64,000 bases of DNA from Zychaea mexicana (taxonomy: Eukaryota; Mucoromycota; Mucoromycetes; Mucorales; Lichtheimiaceae). How positions within the stretch are numbered: the stretch's first letter is position 1; the number at the start of each line of letters is the position of its first letter. The stretch lies in contig NW_026516697.1 in NCBI RefSeq assembly GCF_025766255.1, positions 124,001 through 188,000 on the forward strand, given 5' to 3'. Shown one piece after another: positions 11,811 to 23,450 of this stretch. Position numbers and translations under genes: made by a program. The notes under the pieces are model-generated. The model made no database searches. It worked only from the letters and a program-made list of their open reading frames with translations, and was not told where the DNA came from.

Positions 11811-13237
11811 CAGAAGCTCAAGTTGGTGCGCTTAAAAAGGACAATGTCAGCGTTTCTAGCAGTGATGTCTTGCTTGATAGCAGTGCTTTTAATAGCTGCT
11901 TTCGACTATTTAGATCCTTGAACTAGCACACGTTACCGTGTGCTCTATCGACAACTTCTGCGGTGCTACAGTATTAATTCTTTTTGCTTCCTCAAAAAAC
12001 TCCTTCTTGCTTTCATCGCCTAATCAAAGTATAAATGTATATGTACTAGTACAAGTTGTTTTCGCAAACTCTCAACCCTCACTATATCCATACAATATTT
12101 GATGATTCTAATGATGAAATTAACGAGGGTCTACCCTAGAGAAATTATATTTCCTGACGTATAAAGGTCCTTTATGCAGCCAGTGCATCACATCGATCGT
12201 ATTTATGCTGCCTTTTCTCGCTGTGGTATTATAATATAGCTTTCTCTATTCACCAGAGTAGCTTACATTTGACAGCTGCTGTCAGAACAAAAAGTGTCAT
12301 CAAATATTACAGTGTGAAACAAAGGATTACGACCATTTATGTTGAGATCTGCCCTCTTAAATTTGTTTCATCGACAGTAATAAGATGTCATTGTAGAGAA
12401 GTCAGCAGCATAATCCAAAACGTACTTATGCTGTTCAAGATTACTCCCTCTCCATATTGTTGTTATTGCTGTATGGTATATCATATATTGACCTATCTAT
12501 GCAATTCTAGCATATTAGCGACTAAGATGCCTAGTAAAGGTATCATACTTTGATGTTTGAAACGCACAACGATATGGTAGTGACCATACAAAATTCTTGT
12601 ATCATCAAGTTGTTTTTGCTGCTTTGGTAACGCATAGCATGAAATCCAGTAGTTTTCGCTGATAACCCCCTCTCCAGTCAATGCACGGTTTTTGGATAAT
12701 GATATTGCACTCGGTCATCCAATGTAATGCCCTGCGTAAACGCCCGTGCGATCATCATTATGCAGTGAGCATCCCACAATAGCGACTCAGCCCGAAAACT
12801 GTGGTGGTGTGACTTTTTGATCAATAACTTTAATAAACAACCATTGAGAAAATGTTATCGATGGCGCTAATAGTAGAAAGCTGGCTGTTTATAACAGAAA
12901 TACTTGGTGTCATCGACAGCCAATACTCTGCTGGTGGACAGCAAAAACAAGTTTAATAATTATGTATGAAGCCGCCATTATCTTGACATACAGTGGAGTG
13001 TACCAAGAAACACAATGTTTTGAGCCATTACTCACTTTTATCTGGTGATATAAAGCTGTATTTTATGCTGGTTTACTTGACTTATGGAACTTTTAAATGA
13101 ACTCACTGAGTAATTAAAAGAAGTTACGAGAAACGTACTCGGTGGGCAACAATAGTAAAGCATTCGTAAAAAAAAGAACAGAGCTTTTTAAGCATAAAGG
13201 TAGCTCGTTTAACTAGGACTATGAAATCCGTGAAAAA

Positions 13238-13244
13238 TATAAAG
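13238..13244 (+). promoter_or_regulatory. TATA-like box of the esterase gene
   Basis: TATAAAG lies 74 bp upstream of the ATG at 13312, with a C/T-rich leader (TTCTTCTGCTCTC) between. This spacing is plausible for a fungal core promoter, but no experimental start is known. Confidence 0.35.
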
Positions 13245-13311
13245 AGGCGGCGTTCTCTTCTTCTGCTCTCTTTTCTATCTACAAATTACGCCAACGTACC
13301 AAAGCACCAAG

Positions 13312-14580
13312 ATGACGATTCAAAGCTCAGTACCAATGCTTCCCGCGTACGCAGCCGGTTTCGACGAGATTCGAAATAACCCTCGCCCCAGCGGGGGCAC
13401 AATTACTATACGACAGTACCGTGAAAATATTGACAAACTAGCCGCGAAGCATCCATTGCCTAAAGTTATTGTGGAAGATAAAACAATCACACATCATGGT
13501 ATCGAGGTTAAATTGGTATTGTATCGTCCCCTCGGAACTGAAAACCAAGTACTTCCAGTAGTCTTATTTTTGTAAGTACACTAAAAAGAGGGAATACAAC
13601 TGAGTCATATACCAAATCAGCAACCTTGAATACATATAGTCACGGCGGTGGGTTCGTGTTTGGATCCAGAAATTCTCATGTTAAAGGAATCCGCGATGTA
13701 AGCAAAACAATACGACACTCAAAACATTTCATTCGATGGTCGGCGGGTGGTGGCTTACAACCGTCTTAAAAACATCCCAGATTTGTAATGAAAGCAAAGT
13801 CTCGGGCATCTTTGTGGATTACTCCCTTGCAGCTGAGGTGAAATATCCAACGGCTCATGATGAATGCTATACTGCTTTTGCTTGGGTACTGGAAAACAGC
13901 GAAAGCATCAACGTGGATACTTCAAAACTTGCGCTTTATGGCGATTCAGTTGGTAGGAACTTGGTAGCATCTATTGCTCGGAAGTATTTTGCCAGGCTAA
14001 ACTATATGTTACAAATCCGCTAGAACTGCTTACTGTTTGTTTTCCAAACAAATATGCATAGTCATGGCAAAAGAGCGCGGAACGCTTGATAAGATTAAGA
14101 CCCAGGTTCTTATTTATCCTTGGCTGTACCTTGCTTCAAATACTTTTGAGTCCTATGAACAGTATGGCAATGGCAGCTACCCTTTACCCCGTCGAGAAAT
14201 GGAATATTTCGACAAAGCCTACTTTACTGAAAAGGACATCAAGGACAAATTTGCTTATCCGTTATTGGCAACGGTTGACGAGCTTCAGGGATTGCCTCCA
14301 GCAATCCTATTTATTGCGGAAACAGACTCTCTGCGGGATGAAGGCGAAGCTTTTGCACGGAAACTTATCAAAGCTGGTGTATCTACTACTGCAGTGCGAT
14401 TTATTGGAGCACGTAAGTTTAGCCTTTTAACTGTTGATAGTATAACGTCATCGTTTATACTAACCATCACACCGCACTGTAGACCACGGATACTTTAATG
14501 TACCTTTCGAAACGCCACTTTACAAACAGACTCAAAACATGATTAAATACCACCTCAACGGAGTTTTTCAAACAGAATAA
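13312..14580 (+). CDS. HSL-type alpha/beta hydrolase (esterase/lipase), possibly decaying
   Basis: This is a member of the hormone-sensitive-lipase (GDXG) esterase family. Exon 1 (13312 to about 13571) joins exon 2 to give FFHGGGFVFGSRNSH, which contains the oxyanion-hole HGGG. Next come VDYSLAAEVKYPTAHDE and the nucleophile motif GDSVGRN (normally GDSAGGN). The acid region is FIAETDSLRDEG and the histidine is in HHGYFN near the end. Introns at about 13572-13640, 13698-13781 and 14413-14482 fit. The intron expected after NLVASIAR (about 13985-14060) does not: the visible GT donor and the AG before ATGGCAAAAGAG are out of phase by my reading. Together with the altered GDSAGG motif, and AAEVKYP in place of the usual APEVKYP, this suggests a recent lesion or an unusual splice. 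It is about 330 aa if intact. Confidence 0.78.
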
Positions 14581-14633
14581 AGCAACAGCTAATAAAAATT
14601 GGAAACGGGTATATTAATGAACACTTTATTTGC

Positions 14634-17600
14634 TTATAAGGTGGACAAAGCATAGTAAAAAATCAGAGCCAATGCGACTGCCGACATTAAACATATTATC
14701 GTTAGTTTCAATGCACGGGATTGTTTTTGATCTTCAATTACAAAGTATTTGTTGTAATTATCATCTTTTGCTGCTGTGTCGTTAGTTTGTGATATATGCT
14801 GTGCAGTATGGATAGGTAGGATAGCACCTGGTCGAACAGATTTGAAATTGCCAAGGTCGCCTAATGTTGGCCACATCGTACGCACCAAGTGGGCTATCCG
14901 ACTAGTAGTTGTCGTTTCTTTATCGTTGTACTGACTGAAGAGGCTGCCTGATGACGGCGAACGGCTGTTACTATTGCTGGTGCTTTTGTTATAGAATGGC
15001 GGCGATGACTGTCGTCGGGTCATGCAATCTCGACACTGGGCAGGGTCTGAGCGGGAAGAAGAAGGATGATCGAAGCTGCAATAAGATCCAACCGAAGGCC
15101 GTGGATGCTGTTTTTGGAGGAGCGGTTGGCGCTCATTGGATGTTACTGCTTCTACTGCTGCTGACCTGAGATCTTCCTCAGATACTGATTTGCCTTTGGT
15201 ACTGCTGGGAGTGGTTGCGCGTGTGCTTGGAGTCCGATTATTACTGCTAATACAGCTACTGCTGCTGTTTGTCGACGCAGGAGAATAAATTGCTGATGTG
15301 CTGCTAAAAGGGGTAGGCGGTAATTTTAGCAAGTTACTTCCGGATGAAGCGTTGTGTTCCATGGCAAGATTCACACGTAATAGCTGTTTTAAAAGCTGTC
15401 CGCGGTTTTCAGATCGTGATAAATCTTGGTTCATTTTTGATAGCTATCAATGACATGACAATTAATCAGTTTAATTTCAAAGCAAAAAGTATGAGAATTC
15501 AAAAAGATTGGCATCTCACCCAATGTGGAGTTGTTTGAACTGTATCTGACATAAGACCGCCAATACCATGAGCATATACGGAAAAGTCGTGCACTGGCTC
15601 AAGCTATTTGTTTTGAATCAACGGTATATGTAAAATGTCAGATTTAACGCATGCAATGAATGCATCTTCGTTAGTAGCAAGGACTTACCAAAGATGAAGA
15701 GCAAAGATCCAACAACCAGGCATGCCGTTGACGTGAGACGGAGGGATAGCTGATTTTGACGACAGCATAAGGGAAGCGAACCATGTCATCCGATGAAAAT
15801 GACGGATACGGATAGGTTTCATTCGAGCTGATACGGGACTTGGGTGGTGGTGGCTGATGATCAAAGTAATCATCGCATTCCGACGAGGAGGAATTGTAGC
15901 ATCGATAGCTGTCCTCGTTACGGTCGACAGCTTTCTGAACACGTGCGTGACGAGCAATGGCGATATCCGTGTCAATTGAAATGACCAACTCGCTCTCGTG
16001 ATCAGAGAAGACTGTGCGACGAAGCGTTGTCTTCAACACTAAGGAAACAAAGATTGAGTGATATTAGTTTGGTTATTTTACGTGTATCCTTTACGGTTTA
16101 ATATACCTGGTTCGATCCGTCTCGATCGAGCATCATTTTCCATCTGCATGATTTTCTCTTCCATCGACGAATCAGTACAGTCACTGGAGCCATGCACAAG
16201 CGACGTTCTTCGGTGGCGACAGTAAGGCTTGTTGAGAAGATGTTTAAAGGACCACTCTCCATTGAGCCATGGCTCCATGTTCTTTGCTTTAAGCCACAAA
16301 CGATGCCGTGTGTATGCTTTGCTGTCATGCCGACGACGTTGTTGTCCTTGTTGCTGGTAATCGTGCTCATCAAATGAATTCTTTTCTTCCTGGAGGTGGC
16401 AAGGAGTCTTGTCAAAACTTTTGTGTCTTATTGACGATGCTGTAGTAGAATGAGAGGGTCGGTACACTTTCTCCTCCATGGCAACAACCGGTTTTGAAAC
16501 GGATGGATCTCGTTGATCTTCCTCGTACCATCGCATTCGCAAAGTTTTGCATTCTCGCTGCTGCGTGTTAGAGTAGTTTACACGATTGTTGTAGCTCTCA
16601 AGATTGGGTGTATCGAGATGCAGCGTTGTGATGGTGCTTTGATTGCTTTGCTGGCTACGTCGTGAGGCAGTGTCAACTTGCGCAGGTGGAAGATGTGAAT
16701 CGCTTAGGTCAGTGTACTTTGCAATGTATAGCATGACTTCCGTAAGATTGTCAGGATGGACCCAGAATTGCTTGACGGTGAGCATGTCGCTATTATTCTT
16801 GTTTGCAGAGCTCAGTGATGCAGTTTCATCATCGTCATAATCTTCACTGTCCGACGTCGTGGCAGGAGATGGTGGCAGTGTCGCTGTAGGCAAAAGTGTT
16901 GTTGTCAGCCGAGGTGGTACGGTGGTGGTGGTGGTTCTCGTAGTTGAGTCGACGGTTCCTGTGTTTGTTATGTAAATGCTTGTATAGTTGGGCACTTGGC
17001 GTAGCTCATCATCATCTCCACCGACATGCGGATCCCATGAATGCAAGGACGCTGGAGTGCTATAGTAGTGCGTCTCAGCATCATCATCATCACTATCATG
17101 GGGATCATTACGATCTACAACAGCCGAGAACGCTGACATATCATTATGACAACTGTTCACTAACCGGAGTTGGTTGGAACGCATCGCCTTGTATATTTCG
17201 TTAAGCGCGACGACAAGGGAAAACACCTGAGCAGGCTCGCAGAACGGTTTGCTGGCCACGAGCCGAAACATTTGGTTTTGCAGAACCGTTTGTTGTTGTT
17301 GGTCGTGTGGAAGACGCGCAGGGGATGACAGATGACGGTCGTATTTGTGCACGATAGCAAACAAATTGCAATAGTTTGCCTTTACGAAATGCGCCAAGTG
17401 TTGCACATCCCAGGGCAAGGCACTCATTTCGGACTCGAGATGCGAGAGACGTTTGTGGGGCTCCTTTTTTAGATAGCTTGGGTCATTGTTGCTTTTGTTA
17501 CAAAAGTCGAGTCGGCGCTGGATTTCACCCAGTTTGAGATGATAGAAATCGTGTACCTAAAACACAATCAATTTTTTTTTTGTTTTTGTTATTCCTCCAA

Positions 17601-18048
17601 AAAGGTGACAAACAGAGTCTGCCTCTTACACAAAGCTCTTTTCGCTCCCTCCCTTTGTGCAACCTCTTGTCGCATATTTTCTTACTTTGGTGAGCTCAGA
17701 TTCTAGTGTCCGTAAAAAGGAACGGTCTTGTCGTTCCATCGAGCTTTGTTGTTGGTGATGTGTCATCTTTTCAAGTTCTTGGTCGATACGATCCGTATCC
17801 AAGTAAAAGAACCGCCATTGTAGCTGTTGCTGCGAGCTCGCATCATTCTCGTGTGTCAATAAATATGTTTTGTTGCCAATGCCATCATCCTTGTCGTCGC
17901 CTTTGCCGTATGCTCGAGCAATGTCTGATAGCTGACCCAACGTGGCTACATGGCGCGTCGGAACAAATACGGATGGCAATCGGCTGAATAACGTGTCGAG
18001 CGGGCGATCATATCCCGCCATTTCAGACGGCGTGCGTGATGTCTCCAT
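14634..18048 (-). CDS. SPX/VTC-like protein with a single C-terminal membrane span (5 exons)
   Basis: Exons 18048-17686, 17556-16107, 16038-15689, 15603-15520 and 15443-14634 sum to exactly 1019 codons. The N-terminal part is SPX-like: FFYLDTDRIDQELEKM, then VHDFYHLKLGEIQRRL, and the basic helix FVKANYCNLFAIVHKYDRHL that in SPX domains contacts inositol pyrophosphates. A central VTC (CYTH-like tunnel) domain begins FWVHPDNLTEVMLYIAKY and continues with LRMRWYEE and KNMEPWLNGEWSFK. It closes with VHDFSVYAHGIGGL. VTC proteins make or regulate vacuolar polyphosphate. Unusual features are many low-complexity inserts (Ser, Thr, Asp, Gln), a poorly conserved SPX start, and a C-terminus with one hydrophobic helix (LTIICLMSAVALALIFYYAL) instead of three. 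A regulatory, non-catalytic VTC subunit is my inference. Confidence 0.8.
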
Positions 18049-20566
18049 TTACGCCTCAGAAGACAAGAATTGCAGAGGAAAGTGAATAAAAAAGTGGAGG
18101 AAGAAGGGGAAAAAGAGAGAGAGAGAGAAGGGGGAATGAGAAAGAAGATCGGGCCTTTTTTTTTCTTTTTACTTACTTGGATGTATATGCGTAGTCATTA
18201 TATAGAATCCTCCAAATAAACTTAGAAAAATAATATCATACCCAAAGGTTCACTCGCTGTCGAGATCAATATTTGGAAACTTCTAAACAGTCTGTTTATG
18301 AGTTTCATCACTACGTCCGAACGTTTCTAGTCCCGTATCGATTAAGACGAAAAGTGTCTCGCTCAAAAATACCAGAACGTACGATGTACTCCTAACCTGT
18401 GCTGTAAGCAATTCCTGCGATACTACTGCTGCTTTGAATACCTAACATTTTTGCTTTGTGTCACTCCAAAAGTGAAGCTTGTCAAAGTCTTGCTGCATCA
18501 AATGATTATGACAAGTTCACCGCTGACAAATCCGGTTTTTTCTTTGGTCGTAGTTTTGCTTGCTGCAACGTCGCTCATTTCCCTGAAGCTCTTCATAGCA
18601 TTCACTGTTGACTCACTTATGAATGCTACCGATGGGAATTTTTCATGTGGCCATTTTTTTCTTGCTGCATTAGCTTGCATGGCCTCTAATGAAAAGAAGC
18701 TGCTACTGCCACACGTTTAACCAAAACATATCTGGGTCTGAGCAGCTAAAGGAACCATATGGCCTGTCATCACTATGCTCACATGACTATGAAAGTAAAG
18801 ATCGGGCATATCAGTGTACCTTTTTCATTTTAACCAATCAATCGAAGATGGTTTTTCTTTTGCCAGCCACAAACACAACAACGGGATAGTTGATACCATT
18901 TATTCAATATTTTTACTGACACGATGAATTGTTTGACAACGTGGTTTGGAAGCGCATAACAGCTATATGCACGTGGAACAAACCAATGGCTAAACTTAGC
19001 TCATCCGGTAGAGTTTATACTGCCAATACTTACCATCAGGGAGGAAATCTGAATCAGATCGTGATGTCGCGTGCCACATACAAATGCCCAAAAACCGTTT
19101 AGCCTTCTGCACCTTTGAATGTCTCAAACCATAATCTTTGTTCCTGTGGTTGATACCTCTTGAATCTTTTTCTCCTGATGCAGCACTTATAGTAGCATCG
19201 TGTTTGTATATTACAGTATCATTCAGCTTCTAGGAATAAACTTCCGAACTTTTTACACTCTAAATTTGTTAGTAGTAGTTAGTGGTTATAGAAGGTTGTA
19301 ATACCACTATACCATCGATCAGGTTACAAAAAAGCTCCGCAACAATGCTGCTCCTCACTTGTTTTACTTTATAAGCTTTTAGCTCATACATACATATTTA
19401 TCTTATTCCACCATCCCCACCCCCACTCACCCAACAACAAAAGTACATAAATTGCTCTCATCTTGTGTGTTCCAAGTTGTTTATATACCAAATAAAGGTT
19501 AAGACTGTTTTGAGGACGTCATATCTAGGCGATCATTTATGTCTTCATTGTAAGAGTCAACTGTTTCAATGCATCAACACGCCTGGTTGAATTTGATGCA
19601 GGGATGAAGAGACAACAAAGATCGTCCTGCGACGGTTTTTAATGTTCGGATTGATTCTGAGAGAGCTTTTAGTGATTCCAAGCTATGAAATGCATACTAT
19701 TGAAACAGCAGTAGTAGAAGCATAAACTCTATAAATGCTGTAGAAGAAAGGTGCATTTAGATAAATAACTGCATTTTCTACATTTTTGGTGTCCGTACCA
19801 TTATAGAGTCTAGGACAATCCAGAAACAGCTACCATAATATCATGCTTGACTTATTAGTAATCTTGACAAAGATGTAGTCGATACATGGTTAGTGACGGG
19901 CATATGTCCTGATCCTTTGATACAGTCCTTATGTATAGGTTAGGTCCTGGTTAATTCCATAGCATAAACTCGTAAATTGTTTGAGAATACAGTTGAAATC
20001 TACTTTAGCCCCAAGAACTTTGAAAATAGCGACAGAGTTAAAAATTACCGTGTGTGAAGTTAAAGGCGATCAACTGTACTTGATAAAGAATGGTGATTAA
20101 CTCAAAGAGTTTAAGAAGCTTCGTTGTTCTGTTTCGACAATCCCCAGCATTTGTATAAATAAACAATGTTTGGTACAGTATACGAGTGTTTTCTAGATAT
20201 TGAAGGTTAGAGAGTATGATGCATTACTGTCTCATGGGTAGTTAGGACCAGGGAGGCCGCTAAAAAGATACAAGAAAGGAGCAGATGAAAATCGTCAATT
20301 ATACCTAAGCAGGGATGATAAAATAACTCAAAAGGATGATCACTAGATTTCGCGATAGTAAGGCGCATTAATTTTAAAATGCCTCCTTCCAACATTTTTG
20401 CCAAAGTTTGTACATATCGATGCCGACAGCTGCTTAGCAAGATCGCAGCTTCTATGTCGCCTGGATTGCATTGTATATGTGTAACAGGGAGAAGGGAAAC
20501 AAGTAAGTTAGTAATTTAGAGTTTATTGCATATGTATTACGACGAGATGTAAACGGTGGAATATGA
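18049..20566. other. 2.5 kb intergenic region, no gene recognised
   Basis: This is the promoter side of the SPX/VTC gene and the 3' side of the SH3 gene. Short open stretches (e.g. 18451-18720 plus, 18498-18680 minus) have no recognisable content. A GA-rich run at 18114-18130 sits just upstream of the VTC gene, and a CACGTG box lies at 18970-18975. Confidence 0.45.
18970..18975. promoter_or_regulatory. CACGTG E-box upstream of the VTC-like gene
   Basis: A perfect CACGTG lies about 0.92 kb upstream of the SPX/VTC start codon. In yeast, VTC genes are phosphate-regulated through Pho4 at CACGTG, so a link is possible. A 6-bp site this far away also occurs by chance. Confidence 0.25.
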
Positions 20567-21718
20567 TCAGTTGAAAAGACTGTGAGCTGCTTCGCTACCG
20601 ACTATTTTGTTTGTTTTCATTGGAACAAGAGAGAAAAGGAGGGGGGGTAAATGTAAACAAAGAGTATTAGAATAGATATTCACGCAACAACACTACTTGA
20701 AAGTAAAAATGAAAAGAGTTTGAAACTTACGTGTTGCACCGAAACCCCACTGCGCAGCATTTGCAACGTTGGAGCCCACGGAAGTAGCAATGCCACCTAG
20801 CTTTCCGCCCATACCACTACCATGGCCAGAAGAAGAAGAAGAAGAAGTGGGTGCTTCTTGTGTCGGTGGAGCGCTGTATGTTTGTTGCTGTACAACTTGT
20901 GGAGGAGCAGCATAACTTTGGGATTGTGGAGGAGGAGCAGCATAGCTTTGGGATTGCGGAGGTGGTGGCGCTGAGGAGTAAGCCGGGTAAGCCGTGGGTG
21001 GAGCCCCATACGAAGGGGGAGGAGTGTTGTTGTAAGAGGATGGTGCGGGTGGATAGCCACCGGCGCCTCCGTACGATGGAGGAGGAGCACCTTTTTCTTG
21101 CATTGTTGGAGTGCCTGGCATCGATGTGTTGGTAGCAGGTGGAGGTGGTGGGGGAGGAGTATGACTACATACAAAATGCAGCTTAATTAGCTTATATTCA
21201 TGTCAATTATAGATTTTATTACTAACTTACACTGCTGCTTGCTTTTCCGTCACATAGTTGCTGGGAAACAAGCCGGTCTTGCCATTACACGAGCCTCGCC
21301 ACCAGTCATTGTTCACTATAGAGAGAGAATAACAAAGAACTTGTTGTCAGTAAACAAACAAAGTAACTGGGCATTGTAAACATTTTTTTTTACCCTTTTC
21401 ATGAACCCTGATAATGTCGCCTTGGTTAAAGCTCAAGTCCTGTGGGTTAGGACCATCAAACGGATACAATGCTTCGGCGGTAGAAAGGACCTTTTCATTG
21501 TTTGGCGATGGCGCCGAGCCAGGGCTACCGCCGCCGCCGCCGACGGCACGGGCAGCATTGGCTGCTGTTGGTCCACCCGCCAAAGGAGCATTGACGGGTA
21601 AATTACGCTTGATTTCGTCGTATTGCTGTTGCGTCAAATATTGATGCTGTTTCAGAAAATCCAAATCTTTCCGAATTGAAGCTAAAACGTGGTTGGCAAA
21701 GGCAGTTTCTTTGTTCAT
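20567..21718 (-). CDS. SH3-domain protein of the Lsb1/Pin3 type
   Basis: The start is at 21718. The N-terminal helix (ETAFANHVLASIRKDLDFLK) precedes a Gly/Ala/Pro linker and an SH3 domain: ALYPFDGPNPQDLSFNQGD, then NNDWWRGSCNGKTGLFPSNYV across an intron. The C-terminal half is Pro/Tyr/Gln-rich with near-perfect repeats of PQSQSYAAPP. The tail GGIATSVGSNVANAAQWGFGAT joins, through a phase-correct intron, a last small exon at 20601-20567 ending LGSEAAHSLFN. This architecture matches yeast Lsb1/Lsb2(Pin3), which bind Las17/WASP and act in actin patch assembly and prion handling. Actin-cytoskeleton function here is inferred from that match. Confidence 0.85.
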
Positions 21719-22427
21719 CTTTTAATCGAGATAATACCGAGCAGAAAAAGAGAGAGAGAGAGAGAAAGAGTTGAAAACGGCTAATAGGAAGAAGGAAGGA
21801 AAAAGAAAAAGGCCAAAAGTTCAGCTACTACAAATAAAAATAATAATCCCTATTTCAGGAGACGAGAGAGAGAGGTAGGAGGAAGGGAGGGGGGGGTTTC
21901 TTTCTACCGATTTGCCGTTTAGCTGACAGCGAAGAAGCATGGACTCTCAAGTCCGATAAATATGTATCTTTTGGATTGGCGAAGCCGCCCGGGCGTCCGA
22001 CTTATGGAAAAATGGTTCTGCCAGAGAGTTCAAATGTGAAGATGGTGCCATTTCATAAAAGTCTGTCCATGACGTGTCAGGAAGTAGTTAAATATGGCAA
22101 TCAGCATCCGTCGTTGTGCGTTTAAATTCCAGGACATTTAGGAAATATGAGGTATCCAGACAAGGTATTAACCATGTCATTCACCGTTTCTCATCCATTG
22201 TATGTATACTACATGAGTGAACGTGAACATGCTGTTTGTGGTTGTTGTTACTATGCATACATGCAAAGGGAAAAAGCGCGGGGGGTGTGGCGCCTTAATG
22301 ACAAGCAAATTGCAGCCACATCGGCGCAGCTGGGAGGGACTGTCCTTTTCAATGAACGCTCACGCCTTTTTTGATTTCCAGATAACTTCTTCCAACTTAT
22401 TATCCCATACACACTAACTCTACATAA
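21719..22427. other. Divergent intergenic region between SH3 gene and Rpc31
   Basis: About 0.7 kb shared by two divergently transcribed genes. A GA-rich run (21750-21768) and a G-run (21885-21896) lie near the SH3 gene. No gene is visible. Likely bidirectional promoter DNA. Confidence 0.5.
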
Positions 22428-23450
22428 ATGTCACGAGGAGGTCGTGGTGGATTCCGAGGAGGAGGTGGAGGTCCCCAAAGCGGGGCCATGCAGCTTGTTT
22501 CTTTTGATTTGCTCAAGGATCTGGGATCTGGTAGCTTGTTCAATGTTCAAACAGCCTTATTTCCTGTAAGTTTTTAAGCTACATGATTTCTCCCTTTCGA
22601 TCGATCGATGGGTCCCAAACCCAAAAAAAAACGATAAAACCTGAATTTGACTCATTGAATGCGGTCTATATGTTGTTTTTAGGAAATGGACGTACCGATG
22701 GCTCGGAAACCAAGCACTGCAGAAGGCTCACAGTGGAAGCATAAAGACGAGTGTATCCAGCTCATTCAAGCATCACCGTTTTATCTTGTACCGCCACCTC
22801 CACCACCCGACATTGAAAGATATTCTGATAAATACAAAAAGCGAAAAGTAAAGCAATCACTACGTGACATTAGAACAGGTTTGTAATAGTTTCGTTTCTT
22901 CTTTCAAGGTATCTGCTTTGTGAAATATTACTCACTCTTTATGGTTGATTAGATATGGATTTCTTTCCCGATGAACTACAAAGCATCTTGGATCCAAGCA
23001 AGAGAAAGAGTATGTGTTAAAGTGGAGGGGCGCGGATTCAAATTAGACATGATGTTTTCAACATAAACCAAATACCCTTTTCTTTAGAACGTAAGATGGC
23101 CAACGGCACGGGCGATGCTTTTGCACAGTTGCAAGCTTTGATGGAAATGGAAGGCAAAGACACAGGCGATGGCAAGGATGATGATGATGAAGAAGGTGAA
23201 AAGAAGGAAGGTGAAAATCCAGAAGAAGAATATGGCGACGACTATGAAGACGAAGAAGATCTTGTCGATGACAACGATTACGCGCAAAACTACTTTGATA
23301 ACGGTGAAGGCGATGACGTTGACGACGATGACGGTAAGGGTTCTTTGATATACTGACTGACAAAGGGGGGGGGGTTTGGTTCAGGTTTATTTATATGTGA
23401 ACTATTTTTATGTCCATGCTATTCTAGGTGATGGTGGCGACTTTTTCTAA
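22428..23450 (+). CDS. RPC31: RNA polymerase III subunit Rpc31/RPC7
   Basis: The protein starts MSRGGRGGFRGGGGG, the Gly/Arg-rich N-terminus usual for Rpc31/RPC7. Exon 2 carries KHKDECIQLIQASPFYLVPP and IERYSDKYKKRKVKQSLRDI. Exon 3 encodes MDFFPDELQSILDP. The last exons form a very acidic tail of D and E that ends GDGGDF with TAA at 23448-23450. Subunit C31 joins C82 and C34 in the Pol III initiation subcomplex, which transcribes tRNA and 5S genes in the nucleus. Four short introns are visible (about 22567-22682, 22879-22953, 23010-23088 and 23335-23427). Length is about 200-220 aa, similar to yeast and human orthologues. Identification rests on the whole layout; the acidic tail alone would not be enough. 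Confidence 0.85.

Larger units (their letters stand above)
11053..13311. other. 2.2 kb intergenic region with decayed coding remnants
   Basis: No intact gene. On the minus strand, frames broken by stops and shifts between about 11290 and 11810 read like old protein (see separate entry). Another open stretch at 12493-12681 (minus) is unassigned. The last 80 bp carry a TATA-like box and leader for the esterase gene. Confidence 0.5.

Noticed and set aside
18451..18720. An 89-codon plus-strand ORF with a hydrophobic stretch
   Set aside because: No usable context, no splice partners and an equally long minus-strand frame on the same DNA. The hydrophobicity follows from base composition.
19989..20079. 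TACAGTTGAAAT ... ATCAACTGTA, which looks like small inverted repeats with TA ends
   Set aside because: Only about 9 bp match at the ends, the inner sequence does not pair, and the distance is 90 bp. Unlike 6171-6643 this is within chance.
23058..23363. Minus-strand ORFs rich in His/Ile opposite Rpc31
   Set aside because: They are antisense to the GAT/GAA repeats encoding the acidic tail of Rpc31.
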